A DNA stretch of 64,000 nt from CAIRDP01 sp037134895 (GTDB taxonomy: Bacteria > Bacteroidota > Bacteroidia > Bacteroidales > FEN-979), in contig JBAXLI010000010.1 of the NCBI GenBank assembly GCA_037134895.1, positions 26,955 through 90,954 of the forward strand, in the 5' to 3' direction. The notes beneath the pieces were generated by a model. It was not told the origin of the DNA and did no database searches. It was given only the letters and a program-made list of their open reading frames with translations. The position numbers and the translations under genes are program-made. Positions within the stretch are counted from its first letter, which is position 1, and each line of letters begins with the position of its first letter. Positions 34,983 to 44,248 of this stretch are shown one piece after another.

Positions 34983-36458
34983 CTATTCCTGAAGCTTCTT
35001 TTCGGGGAGATAGTACAGGTCCAATGCGACCAGTATTGCAATGAATCCCCAAACGACCACCGAGGCCTTGTCAGAATCCATGAAGTTATTCATCAGACCA
35101 TGAAAATAATAAGTTATCAGGGCCAGCATGGTCGAAAGTGTAAGCATACGCACTTCTCGGTCTTTTGACCGCCTGTATACCCTCATCGCAACGACAATTG
35201 AATAAATGAACACCGTCATCACCAGCAGCGTGCCGGGAAAACCCTGCTCTGAAAGGGGACCAATGTATTCACTATGAGCGTTGCCCCTGTCTCCTGCATT
35301 GGTGCTGATCAGGGTTTTTTCTTCTGCGCTCTGGTAGGGTGCATATTCAAACTGATATGTGCCCGGACCAAAGCCAAACACCGGCCTGTCTTTGAACATC
35401 CTGATAGCCGACGCCCAGCGGTTTAGCCTTTCCAGGTTACTTGCATCAGTACTTATGTTCGACATGGACTGAATGTGTTCCATAAAATTCCCCGAAGTCC
35501 CCTGTTTGTTCTTTGACAGGGAATCGAGTATCTCGAATTGAAAAATATAGAAGATCAGGCCCCCGACCATAATTGAGAAAATGATGTACTTGAACTTGAT
35601 TCTGAAGAGGATCACAAGGTAGAACATCAATGCAATCACCAGGCTGATCCATGCTGCCCGGCAATAAGAGAGGTACAAGGCCATGAAAAGAAAAGCCAGT
35701 ACAATAATGGCGAAGAACCTGACCAGCCTGGGATAAGAACTTGTGAATGTCATCCCGATGAATACCGGGATGTACAGGGCAAGTATTGCACCGTAGGCTG
35801 TATGGTCGTTATAGAATGGAGTCATTACCCAATGCCCGGGATTTTCTTCGAAAGCCCAGAGAGAATGCTGGTAGGTGGTATAGATTATCACGATGACCAG
35901 CGGTATTGCGTAAAGCCATATAAACAGCCGGATATTCTGCCTTTTCCTGAAAAGATGTATGGCGAAGAGGTAAAAAGGAATCACAAACCAGAGCCTGGCA
36001 AGCATGAATTTGAAAGAAACCAGGGGCAGCTGGCTTGTAATGCTCGTTATCAGTATCCAAAGGAACTGTATCCCTATAATTACTGTCATCGGGTGCCTCC
36101 ATACTCTTACATCGAAATTATTCTCATAGCATAGTTTAAGAACAAACACGAGTAATACCCCGAACATCAGCGGTTCGGTAGGCATTGAGACCCCAATGTT
36201 GAATTCAAACTGAGTCAGATTAATGGCAAGCGGGGTGCAAAAGGTGATCAGGAAAATGACATAATCGACCCGGTAAAAGAAAATATAAAGTATCACAAGC
36301 GCCAAAGGCAGAAGAAGAGTATAGTAAACATTTCGGTATACCATGTAGGCGTTAAGCAGGACAAACAACCCGCTGATCACATAGAACAGGGTAAACCTGA
36401 GGTTCTCCCCTCTCAGGTAACTTTTAATTTCTTCTATTTTATCCCTGCTGAGCAGCAT
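34983..36458 (-). CDS. O-antigen ligase/polymerase family membrane protein (Wzy_C type)
   Basis: The 491-residue protein is almost entirely hydrophobic, with ten or more membrane segments. It has a large periplasmic loop near residues 320-400 containing RLNRWASAIRMFKDRPVFGFGPGTYQFEY and GNAHSEYIGPLSEQGFPG, the pattern of the O-antigen ligase (WaaL)/Wzy family. It joins or polymerises surface glycans. Its start overlaps the end of the next upstream gene by 20 nt, so it is co-transcribed with the Wzz-like genes and flippase. Confidence 0.85.
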   Translation of the reverse strand: MLLSRDKIEEIKSYLRGENLRFTLFYVISGLFVLLNAYMVYRNVYYTLLLPLALVILYIFFYRVDYVIFLITFCTPLAINLTQFEFNIGVSMPTEPLMFGVLLVFVLKLCYENNFDVRVWRHPMTVIIGIQFLWILITSITSQLPLVSFKFMLARLWFVIPFYLFAIHLFRKRQNIRLFIWLYAIPLVIVIIYTTYQHSLWAFEENPGHWVMTPFYNDHTAYGAILALYIPVFIGMTFTSSYPRLVRFFAIIVLAFLFMALYLSYCRAAWISLVIALMFYLVILFRIKFKYIIFSIMVGGLIFYIFQFEILDSLSKNKQGTSGNFMEHIQSMSNISTDASNLERLNRWASAIRMFKDRPVFGFGPGTYQFEYAPYQSAEEKTLISTNAGDRGNAHSEYIGPLSEQGFPGTLLVMTVFIYSIVVAMRVYRRSKDREVRMLTLSTMLALITYYFHGLMNNFMDSDKASVVVWGFIAILVALDLYYLPEKKLQE

Positions 36459-37389
36459 TCAATGAACGGTTTTTCCTGTTCTCAATGATACCTGCCACGA
36501 TAAGAGCAAAGAATAAGGCAGCGACTGTTGACATTACAACAATTAGCCAGCGCACGGGGAATGATTTTTTATCGGCCGCGAAAGGTTTGCTAAGCACGTT
36601 GGCATGGGTATATCTCCTGTGGAAATCGAGCAAAGCCCGGTCGGCATCCAGTTTTAGTGTTGCAAGAGCTTCGGATTCAGAACGCATCATCTCCCCGAGT
36701 TTCATGATCTCTCCCCCATGTTCTTCAAGATTACGCTTGTATTTCTGCACCTCTCCGCTCCCCTTGTTCTGAAAATAGGCCCTCATGACTTCCCTGGTTT
36801 GTCCTTCATACTCAAGAATACCGTATTTGGTGCCGAGCTCGGTTGCCTGTTTACTAAGGGAATCCATGTACTGTTGTTTTTGGTTCATGATGAAGTCGTA
36901 ATTCTGAACCACTTCGCCGAACTTTTCCTTATGAAGGCTCCTGACTTTGGCATTGTAATATTCAATGATAGCCGACACCATATCGCAGGCGACCTGGGGA
37001 TCGGGATCCAGCACTTCGATCTCAACTGCTTCATTGGGAGTCTTTGCAATGATAACCCTCTGCTCCCAGTACCAGACCATGGTGCTCACAAAATACTCAT
37101 AAGTCGAGTCAACTCCCCAGTGTTTGGGAAGATTGAACTTATGGACCACGCTGTCGCGTATATCCCTCGACTGAAGCATCTGGATCATCTGCTCTGTTTC
37201 ATTCTCGTCGGAATAGGGAGAGATATTCGACGGGTAAACAATAGCGTAGGATTTGTAAAGCGGTGTGATAAAAATAGGGCTCGAAAACAAAACCGAAAGC
37301 AGCACCGCAGCAATGATCACCGCGAGCAGGTGAAACTTCCATTTAATGATGATATCGAGAAGCCTTACGTTGTTGAAGATATTATCCAT
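36439..37389 (-). CDS. Wzz-like polysaccharide chain-length/export protein
   Basis: The 316-residue protein has a membrane segment at each end (about 18-40 and 280-302, the latter preceded by the FPVRWLIVVMST motif) around a periplasmic helical, coiled-coil-rich domain. This is the layout of Wzz/GumC-type chain-length determinants without a kinase domain. It is followed by the ligase/polymerase gene with overlap. A related protein is encoded directly upstream. Confidence 0.82.
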   Translation of the reverse strand: MDNIFNNVRLLDIIIKWKFHLLAVIIAAVLLSVLFSSPIFITPLYKSYAIVYPSNISPYSDENETEQMIQMLQSRDIRDSVVHKFNLPKHWGVDSTYEYFVSTMVWYWEQRVIIAKTPNEAVEIEVLDPDPQVACDMVSAIIEYYNAKVRSLHKEKFGEVVQNYDFIMNQKQQYMDSLSKQATELGTKYGILEYEGQTREVMRAYFQNKGSGEVQKYKRNLEEHGGEIMKLGEMMRSESEALATLKLDADRALLDFHRRYTHANVLSKPFAADKKSFPVRWLIVVMSTVAALFFALIVAGIIENRKNRSLNAAQQG

Positions 37390-37420
37390 GTTCTCTGATT
37401 TTTCTTTTTATCCGTTTTAT

Positions 37421-38467
37421 TTATGACTGTCCCAACTGGAAATTTTTCTGGGTATTGTATCCATTAATCTTTTCCATGACCATGATCACGATCACCGCAA
37501 GGAACAAGGCTGAAACAGTTGAAACGAGCATGATAAGCCAGCGGATGGGATACGACTTTTTCTCAGCTTTATAAGCATCACTGACCACAAATTTTACCGG
37601 CAGACTTTCTTCGGCATCGACTTTTGCCTGCTTGTATTTCGCCTGGAGAAGCATCATCTGTTCAGTTTTAAATTCCAGCGCATTCTTCAGTGACATATAA
37701 ACTCCACCGTATTTGCCTAAAACATCAAGTTTTTTCTGAAGTGCAGCCTGGGCCGATTTATTACCAGTTGTCATAGTAATCGCCAACTGCTGGTTAAGAA
37801 CCTGGGACTGGTATTCCACATCATTCACCCCGAGTTCTCCCAGTTTTACCAATGAATCAACAATATTGCTGAGCTCCTTCTGAAGATCATTGTATTCCTG
37901 TTCAACTATATGAAGGCCCTTTACAGAACGCTGCCTCTGCATTTCATTCTTTACCGTATCAAGCAGGCATGAGATCCCGTTGGCAACATCGGCTGCTATC
38001 TGCGGATTTTCGTCATAAACTGTGATCTGGACCGCCATGAATTCGGTACGCCTGAAACTGATGTTATCCTCATATTCACTGAAGAGCTTTGAATATTTAT
38101 TGTTTGAGGATGTATCGATCCCGTAATGCTCCATCAGGTGAAACTTTGTGATGATACGGTCGCGGATACGGCTGGAATTAAGGATCTGGAGAAGTTGTTC
38201 AGCCTGCTCCTGCTCCCCGATCTCAACGAGATCCTGTCCTTTGGCGTACTGCTCGCTCAGGAGTGCCTTGGAAATGGAGTTTGTACTGGCAGGGAACATG
38301 ATGACGGTGGACTTGAATTTTGGAGTGATGAACCAGGGCAGGGAAAAAAACCAGGAACCGAAGAGGGCACAGAGCATTACGATCAAAAGTGGTTTTCTCC
38401 ACTTGTAGAGAAAGATCACCAGGTTGGAGGAATTGAATTCTTCCGTTGTTTTTTCGTTACCGTCCAT
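37421..38467 (-). CDS. Wzz-like polysaccharide chain-length/export protein, paralogue
   Basis: The 348-residue protein has the same layout as the next gene: N-terminal membrane segment (about 23-45), long coiled-coil region and a C-terminal YPIRWLIMLVSTVSALF segment. Two divergent Wzz-like proteins in one operon may form a mixed complex or control different chain lengths (inference). The frame extends to a TTG at 38494, but that falls inside the -7 box, so ATG at 38467 is the start. Confidence 0.82.
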   Translation of the reverse strand: MDGNEKTTEEFNSSNLVIFLYKWRKPLLIVMLCALFGSWFFSLPWFITPKFKSTVIMFPASTNSISKALLSEQYAKGQDLVEIGEQEQAEQLLQILNSSRIRDRIITKFHLMEHYGIDTSSNNKYSKLFSEYEDNISFRRTEFMAVQITVYDENPQIAADVANGISCLLDTVKNEMQRQRSVKGLHIVEQEYNDLQKELSNIVDSLVKLGELGVNDVEYQSQVLNQQLAITMTTGNKSAQAALQKKLDVLGKYGGVYMSLKNALEFKTEQMMLLQAKYKQAKVDAEESLPVKFVVSDAYKAEKKSYPIRWLIMLVSTVSALFLAVIVIMVMEKINGYNTQKNFQLGQS

Positions 38468-38491
38468 AAATATGGTGGATGAAATTTGTTT

Positions 38492-38499
38492 CAAAGGTA
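38492..38499 (-). promoter_or_regulatory. -7 promoter element for the wzz-wzz-ligase operon
   Basis: TACCTTTG on the minus strand, 25 nt before the ATG at 38467. It excludes the upstream TTG as start codon and separates this operon from the flippase gene. Confidence 0.6.
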
Positions 38500-38544
38500 G
38501 GCAAATTTAGCAAAAGAACAAGGGGAAGGACCCGGGAGCCGGCA

Positions 38545-40017
38545 TTATTGCTCACTGCGAAGAATCCTCATCAGCGAACCCACGCTCCATAACTTTAAAA
38601 TGACGGATAACAGCAGGGATGCGACTACCATGAGGAAGAAGCCGCCCATCCAGCCCAGGTGGGCCGGGATGAAAGGAAGGCTTACAGGGTAAACCCTTGA
38701 AAGCATATTGAACATCGCAACTCCGATCACGTACAATGCCAGGGTGAACAGGTAGCGGTAATTGGGTTTCATTTTGAACACCCTCACTGCCACAATAACC
38801 TGTACTACGGCAGTCGAAAACTGGGTGACGAGACTAGCATAAGCCGAACCTACAGCAAGAAATTTCGGGATCAGGAAAAGGTTGAAAAAGAAACTGATCA
38901 GCAGTCCGCAGCAGGCAATGATGTTAAGCTCCTTCAGGTTTCCGTTTGCAGTGAGGAGGGTGCCGAAAATATAGGTCGTTGAAACTGCAATAAAACCTCC
39001 CATCAGCACCTGGAAAACATGGGCCGAATCCTCGATATGCGCATTATACAGGAGAGCCATCAGCTCCTGGCTGTAGAAATAGGAGCCCATTGCGATGAGG
39101 ATTGCAGGTGTGATGATGATGGTAAATGAAAGCTTGACCATTCTCTCAATATTTTCCTTATGCTTGATCATTTTTGAAAATACAGGGATCAGCAGAACCG
39201 AGAAGAGGTATGCAATCATATTCACTGCATCAAATAACCTGAATCCGGAAGCATAAATCCCGGCCTGTTCATTCCCTTTCGCATCGTCGAGCAGGCTTTC
39301 AAGCATAACCGGATCCAGGCGGTTGTAAAAGGTCATGAACAGAACAAGGAGTGCAAAAGGTGCACTTTGCTTCATGATCATCAGGAAGAACGGCCAGTTC
39401 CAGTTAAGCCTCCTGAACTTTGCTTTCTTCACCACGATCATCAGGGCGGTAAGCGCAGTCAGCAGGTAGGCCGCCGTTTGGGAATACACGAACCATTCTA
39501 TCCTGAAAGGTGTGGAAGTGATATTGCCCCAGAGCAGGGCTCCGCAAAACAATATCATCAGCAGGCGGTCAAGAACCGAAAGAAAACTGTCGGTCTTGAA
39601 CATCAGCAGCCCCGAAATATTGGATCTGAGATACAGGATGAAGGAAATAAGAAACTGGTTAAAGGCCAGTACACCAAGAAGCTTAAGCTGGTCGGGATTG
39701 TATTTCCATATTGCGACGAAGAATGTTACTCCAAGGTAAAGGAAAGCCAGGAGGAGCTTCATTAAAAGAATGCCCGAAAAATGTTTGCTGAGAAGGTGAT
39801 GGTTCTGGGCTATGTTCCTGTTGTTGAAGTTAGTGATCCCAAGATCAAGTAAAATGTTGAAAAGAAATGAAAAATTGAAAACAACAAAATAAAATCCGAA
39901 GGCCTCTACTCCCACAAGGTTTTGCACCGTCCTGTCAATGCCAAACACCCAGAAAGGCTTGATAAGCAGATTCAGAAATAGCAGTAAACCTAGATTTGTC
40001 AGGAATTTCCGTTGCAT
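38545..40017 (-). CDS. Polysaccharide flippase (Wzx/MATE-like)
   Basis: The 490-residue hydrophobic protein has about 12-14 membrane segments and the MOP-superfamily pattern of Wzx O-unit flippases (MQRKFLTNLGLLLFLNLLIKP at the start; GIYASGFRLFDAVNMIAYLFSVLLIP near 235, given here in outline). It would move lipid-linked glycan units across the inner membrane for the ligase and Wzz proteins encoded downstream. Confidence 0.85.
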   Translation of the reverse strand: MQRKFLTNLGLLLFLNLLIKPFWVFGIDRTVQNLVGVEAFGFYFVVFNFSFLFNILLDLGITNFNNRNIAQNHHLLSKHFSGILLMKLLLAFLYLGVTFFVAIWKYNPDQLKLLGVLAFNQFLISFILYLRSNISGLLMFKTDSFLSVLDRLLMILFCGALLWGNITSTPFRIEWFVYSQTAAYLLTALTALMIVVKKAKFRRLNWNWPFFLMIMKQSAPFALLVLFMTFYNRLDPVMLESLLDDAKGNEQAGIYASGFRLFDAVNMIAYLFSVLLIPVFSKMIKHKENIERMVKLSFTIIITPAILIAMGSYFYSQELMALLYNAHIEDSAHVFQVLMGGFIAVSTTYIFGTLLTANGNLKELNIIACCGLLISFFFNLFLIPKFLAVGSAYASLVTQFSTAVVQVIVAVRVFKMKPNYRYLFTLALYVIGVAMFNMLSRVYPVSLPFIPAHLGWMGGFFLMVVASLLLSVILKLWSVGSLMRILRSEQ

Positions 40018-40106
40018 TCAGTTTTATTTTTCCTGATCCTGCTTGAGAATCAACCGAACAATCATTAAAAAATATTATGATATTTGTGACAAAGTTAAAC
40101 AATTCA

Positions 40107-41234
40107 ATGAATATTGCTGTCAATACCCGTCTTCTGATCAGAAACAGGCTCGAAGGCATCGGATGGTTCACCTACGAATCTCTCAAACGCATAACCAGCC
40201 AGCATCCCGAGCATCGTTTCTATTTCATTTTCGACCGTGAGTATGACGAAGAATTCTTATTTTCCGATAACGTTACCCCTGTTATTCAGTACCCTCACGC
40301 CCGTCATCCGTTTCTGTATTACTGGTGGTTTGAACTGACCCTGCCGACTCTTTTCAAGAAACTCAAGCCCGATCTTTTCCTTTCCCCCGACGGGTATCTT
40401 TCGCTGAAAACCGATGTAAAATCAATGGCCGTGTTCCATGACCTTAACTTCGAACATTATCCCCAGGACCTGCCATTCTGGACCAGAAAATTTTACCGGT
40501 ACTACTTTCCGAAGTATGCCGCCAGGGCCAGCCGCATTGCCACTGTATCTGAGTATTCCAAAGAAGACATCGTGAAGCAATACAAGGTAGATCCCGGCAA
40601 GATCGATGTGGTATATGACGGTTACAACGAGGCATATCATCCGCTCACCGAAGAAGAAAAAAAGAAAACCAGGGAGGAATATTCCGAAGGTTGTCCGTAT
40701 TTTGTGTTTATAGGTTCCCTCCACCCCAGGAAGAACCTGGCAAACCTCTTCAGGGCTTTCGACCTATTTAAAAAATCGAATCCTTCTGAGGTTAAACTTC
40801 TGATCGTAGGGGCAAAAAAATGGTGGACCAGTGAGATCGACCTTGCTTTCCAGGACATGGTATTTTCAGATGATGTGGTCTTCATCGGCCGGCTGGAGAT
40901 CGATGAACTGGTGAGTGTTCTTGGTTCCGCCCTTGCACTTACATATGTATCCTACTTTGAAGGTTTCGGAATCCCTATTGTCGAGGCTTTCCGTTGCGAT
41001 GTGCCGGTGATCACGTCGAACGTTACATCTATGCCTGAAGTGGCAGGTGATGCAGCCCTCCTGGTTGATCCCTTCAGCCCCGAGAGCATTTCTGATGCTC
41101 TTTACAAAGTCGCAAACTATGATAGTCTGAGGCAGGACCTCATCGTCAGGGGCCGGAGAAGGAAAGACATTTATAACTGGCAGAAGACTGCCGACCGCCT
41201 TTTTGAATCCATCGAGAAGGCCTTAAAATCCTGA
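40107..41234 (+). CDS. Glycosyltransferase family 1/4 (GT-B)
   Basis: The protein has about 375 residues. It shows the GT4 C-terminal motifs FIGSLHPRKNLANLFRAF near residue 205, FEGFGIPIVEAF near 285 (donor-binding EX7E type) and DAALLVDPF near 320. It transfers a sugar from a nucleotide-sugar donor to a glycan or lipid acceptor. The frame is open to 40077, but the N-terminus MNIAVNTRLLIRNRLEGIG fits the family start. It sits back to back with the flippase and 3 bp before purD. Confidence 0.85.
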   Translation: MNIAVNTRLLIRNRLEGIGWFTYESLKRITSQHPEHRFYFIFDREYDEEFLFSDNVTPVIQYPHARHPFLYYWWFELTLPTLFKKLKPDLFLSPDGYLSLKTDVKSMAVFHDLNFEHYPQDLPFWTRKFYRYYFPKYAARASRIATVSEYSKEDIVKQYKVDPGKIDVVYDGYNEAYHPLTEEEKKKTREEYSEGCPYFVFIGSLHPRKNLANLFRAFDLFKKSNPSEVKLLIVGAKKWWTSEIDLAFQDMVFSDDVVFIGRLEIDELVSVLGSALALTYVSYFEGFGIPIVEAFRCDVPVITSNVTSMPEVAGDAALLVDPFSPESISDALYKVANYDSLRQDLIVRGRRRKDIYNWQKTADRLFESIEKALKS

Positions 41235-41237
41235 TTT

Positions 41238-42509
41238 ATGCGAATTCTTCTACTTGGCTCGGGAGGCAGGGAACATGCCCTTTCGTGGAAAATATCACAA
41301 AGTCCCCTCCTCGGCAAACTCTATATAGCCCCAGGCAACGCAGGCACCATGCTTTGCGGAGAGAATGTCCCCCTGGGTGTAACCGATTTTGAAGGGATTA
41401 AACAATTTGTACTGGAGAATGATGTGGATATGGTGGTTGTTGGCCCTGAAGATCCGCTGGTCAAAGGAATACACGACTACTTCCTTGCCGATCCCTTGCT
41501 AAGGCCCGTTCCTGTCATTGGTCCGGTTGCAGCTGCTGCCCGGCTTGAAGGGAGCAAGGACTTTGCAAAGCAGTTCATGATGAGGCATGGAATACCTACT
41601 GCAGCATACAGGACGTTCAATTCTGCAAGCCTGGCTGAAGGGATTTCATTCATCCGTTCCCTCAGGTCCCCTTATGTGCTCAAGGCCGACGGACTGGCTG
41701 CAGGGAAGGGAGTAGTAATTTGCCCCACCGAAGAAGAAGCGGTGAAGGAACTTGTTTCGATGTTAATGGATGCTAAATTCGGTATGGCTTCAGAACAGGT
41801 AGTTATTGAGGAATTCCTTACCGGGATTGAATGCTCATCGTTCGTGATCACCGACGGCGATTCCTATCTCGTGCTTCCCGAGGCAAAGGATTATAAGCGG
41901 ATAGGAGAAGGAGATACAGGCCCAAACACCGGCGGGATGGGATCGGTTTCTCCAGTATCCTTTGCTGATGAAGAATTTCTGCGGAAGGTCGAAGACCGGG
42001 TTATCAGGCCAACCGTCGAAGGCTTGAAACTGGAAGGCCTCGATTACCAGGGTTTTATATTTTTCGGGCTGATGAACGTGAAGGGAGAGCCTTATGTGAT
42101 CGAGTATAATTGCAGGATGGGCGACCCTGAAACCGAGTCACTGATTCCGAGGATTCAAAATGATTTTGTCGGGTTGCTGAAAGCCCTGGGAGAACGCAGG
42201 CTTGGAGAGCACAGCATACAAACCGATCCGAGGTTCTGCACCACGGTCATGCTGGTCTCAAAAGGCTATCCGGATGCCTATGAGAAAGGCAAGGCTATCA
42301 GCATGGATATGTTACCGGAAGGCTCAATGGCATTTCATGCCGGTACAATAATTAAAGATGGGAAACTCCTTACCAATGGAGGCCGCGTCATTGCCGTGAC
42401 TTCATACGGAGCAACCAAAAACGAAGCCCTGGAACGCAGCTATCGTGCCGCTGACAGCATTGAGTTTGAAGGAAAATTTTTCAGAAAAGATATCGGGTTT
42501 GATTTATAA
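41238..42509 (+). CDS. purD: Phosphoribosylamine-glycine ligase
   Basis: The 423-residue ATP-grasp enzyme makes glycinamide ribonucleotide, the second step of purine synthesis. Motifs are LLLGSGGREHALSWK at the N-terminus, VVVGPEDPLVKGI near 75, YVLKADGLAAGKGVV near 145, PNTGGMGSVSP near 230 and EYNCRMGDPETES near 290. Length is normal. It starts 3 bp after the glycosyltransferase gene. Confidence 0.95.
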   Translation: MRILLLGSGGREHALSWKISQSPLLGKLYIAPGNAGTMLCGENVPLGVTDFEGIKQFVLENDVDMVVVGPEDPLVKGIHDYFLADPLLRPVPVIGPVAAAARLEGSKDFAKQFMMRHGIPTAAYRTFNSASLAEGISFIRSLRSPYVLKADGLAAGKGVVICPTEEEAVKELVSMLMDAKFGMASEQVVIEEFLTGIECSSFVITDGDSYLVLPEAKDYKRIGEGDTGPNTGGMGSVSPVSFADEEFLRKVEDRVIRPTVEGLKLEGLDYQGFIFFGLMNVKGEPYVIEYNCRMGDPETESLIPRIQNDFVGLLKALGERRLGEHSIQTDPRFCTTVMLVSKGYPDAYEKGKAISMDMLPEGSMAFHAGTIIKDGKLLTNGGRVIAVTSYGATKNEALERSYRAADSIEFEGKFFRKDIGFDL

Positions 42510-42510
42510 A

Positions 42511-42656
42511 AATGGTGAAATGGTGAAATGGTGAAATGGTGAGATGGTGAGTTTGTGAAAATTATCTACCCCAATCCCCAATCCCCAATCCCCAATCCCT
42601 AATCCCCAATCCCTAATCCCTAATCCCTAATCCCCAACCCCCAACCCCCAACCCCC
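42511..42656. repeat. Composite array: AATGGTGA octamers and CCCYAAT heptamers
   Basis: From 42511 there are about five 8-nt GGTGAAAT units, a short spacer, and then about twelve CCCCAAT/CCCTAAT/CCCCAAC units up to 42655. The ATG of the next gene abuts the array with no visible ribosome-binding site between. Confidence 0.9.
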
Positions 42657-43646
42657 ATGTTCATCCGCTTTTTCCGCTCGAGTTTCCCTGCCCAGTACCT
42701 CGTTGTAGGGCTGATCGGGCTTATGCTCTGGGGAAAAGCATTTGTTCAGCCTCCGCCCATGCCGGCCCCTGAAGGACCGGTGCCTTTGTATTCGCTGCTT
42801 TACTCGCTTCTGGGCCAACTGCCTAACCTGGCGGTCCTGATTGGATTCATGCTGGTACTGCTCGAGACCTGGTGGCTGAACATCCTCCTCAACAGACATG
42901 AACTGGTGCTGAAAAATTCATCCCTGGCATCTCTTGTATTCATCATCATGATGAGTTCCTCACCACTGTATCTAACCACCCACCCCCTCAACATCTGCAT
43001 CCTTTTCTCTATTGTAATCATCAACAACCTGATGATATCCTACAGCAAGGCCGATGACCTCGACCTCATCTTCAGCTCAGGATTTTTCATTGCAATCGGG
43101 TCGTTCTTTTATTTTCCTTTCCTGCTGATGCTGATCATATTACCCGTTAGTTTCATACTGTTCCGATCCAGTAAATGGAGAGAATATGCTGCGGCCGTTA
43201 TCGGCTTCATCACTCCGTATATCTTCCTGTCGGCATTTTATTTCCTTACCGGCCAGCTGGCGTTACAGGCAGTATTATATAAAAGGATGGTTGCATCATT
43301 CTTTTTTTACCCGATTAACCTTCATACCGATGACTGGGTTATCGGTTTGTTTACCCTTATTCTTGCAATATGGGGGTTTTATTACCTTCTGAGCGGACCG
43401 ATGGAAAAAACCGCCGAGATCAGGGCCAAGACTTACCTCGTTGTATGGCTGGTTCTTGTTTCCCTGCTCAGCGTGATCTATTCGACCAGCCTGCTCGTTT
43501 ACCATATTATGATGCTTTTCCCGGCCCTTACGCTTATGCTCACTTCGGCATTTCTCGGCATTAAGAAAAAAAGATGGGCCGAGATCATATTCCTGATCTA
43601 TTTTCTGCTTATCCTTGTCAATTCGTACTTTTACAATCCTGAATAG
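42657..43646 (+). CDS. Polytopic inner-membrane protein (DUF6427-like)
   Basis: The 329-residue protein has about nine hydrophobic membrane segments from residue 15 to 325. It resembles a Bacteroidota-specific membrane family that I recall as DUF6427; this was not checked by search. No catalytic motif is apparent. The ATG follows directly on a CCCCCAA array, so the 5' end could have been altered by the array. It precedes rnhB by 5 bp. Confidence 0.6.
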   Translation: MFIRFFRSSFPAQYLVVGLIGLMLWGKAFVQPPPMPAPEGPVPLYSLLYSLLGQLPNLAVLIGFMLVLLETWWLNILLNRHELVLKNSSLASLVFIIMMSSSPLYLTTHPLNICILFSIVIINNLMISYSKADDLDLIFSSGFFIAIGSFFYFPFLLMLIILPVSFILFRSSKWREYAAAVIGFITPYIFLSAFYFLTGQLALQAVLYKRMVASFFFYPINLHTDDWVIGLFTLILAIWGFYYLLSGPMEKTAEIRAKTYLVVWLVLVSLLSVIYSTSLLVYHIMMLFPALTLMLTSAFLGIKKKRWAEIIFLIYFLLILVNSYFYNPE

Positions 43647-43651
43647 GACGT

Positions 43652-44248
43652 ATGCTGCAGGTCTCTTATACCAGTGGACTGCTTGAGGCCGGGTTGGATG
43701 AAGCCGGGCGGGGCGGCCTTGCCGGACCGGTGTATGCAGCTGCTGTAGTCCTTCCATCAGGCTATGCCAATGCCGAGTTGAACGACTCAAAAAAGCTTTC
43801 TTCTTCAAAACGGGATCGTTTACGGCGGATGATTGAGTCTGAAGCTGTTGCATGGGCAGTTGCAAGTGTTCCTCCTGAAGTCATCGACAAGATCAACATA
43901 CTGAATGCATCCATTCTTGCAATGCAGCAGGCGGTTGGAAAACTGAGCGTGGTGCCTGAGCTGCTGCTTGTCGACGGGAACCGATTCAAACCGATGGCCA
44001 ACATCCGCCATCAGTGCATTATCAGAGGAGATGCGACCTTTATGTCGATTGCCGCCGCCTCGATCCTTGCCAAGACACACAGGGATGAATTCATGTGCAG
44101 GATCGGAAAAGATTACCCCCATTTTGGGTGGGAGTGTAATAAAGGATATCCTTCAGGCAGTCACAGGGAGGCTATTTATGATCATGGGCCTTGTGTTCAT
44201 CACAGGCTGAGTTTCAGGTTGTATGGTCAGCTAAAGCTTGCTTTATGA
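43652..44248 (+). CDS. rnhB: Ribonuclease HII
   Basis: The 198-residue enzyme removes RNA from RNA-DNA hybrids and single ribonucleotides from DNA. It has GLDEAGRGGLAGP (catalytic Asp16, Glu17), LLLVDGNRFKP near residue 108 and SIAAASILAKTHRDE near 130. The stop overlaps the next start (ATGA at 44245-44248). Confidence 0.95.
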   Translation: MLQVSYTSGLLEAGLDEAGRGGLAGPVYAAAVVLPSGYANAELNDSKKLSSSKRDRLRRMIESEAVAWAVASVPPEVIDKINILNASILAMQQAVGKLSVVPELLLVDGNRFKPMANIRHQCIIRGDATFMSIAAASILAKTHRDEFMCRIGKDYPHFGWECNKGYPSGSHREAIYDHGPCVHHRLSFRLYGQLKLAL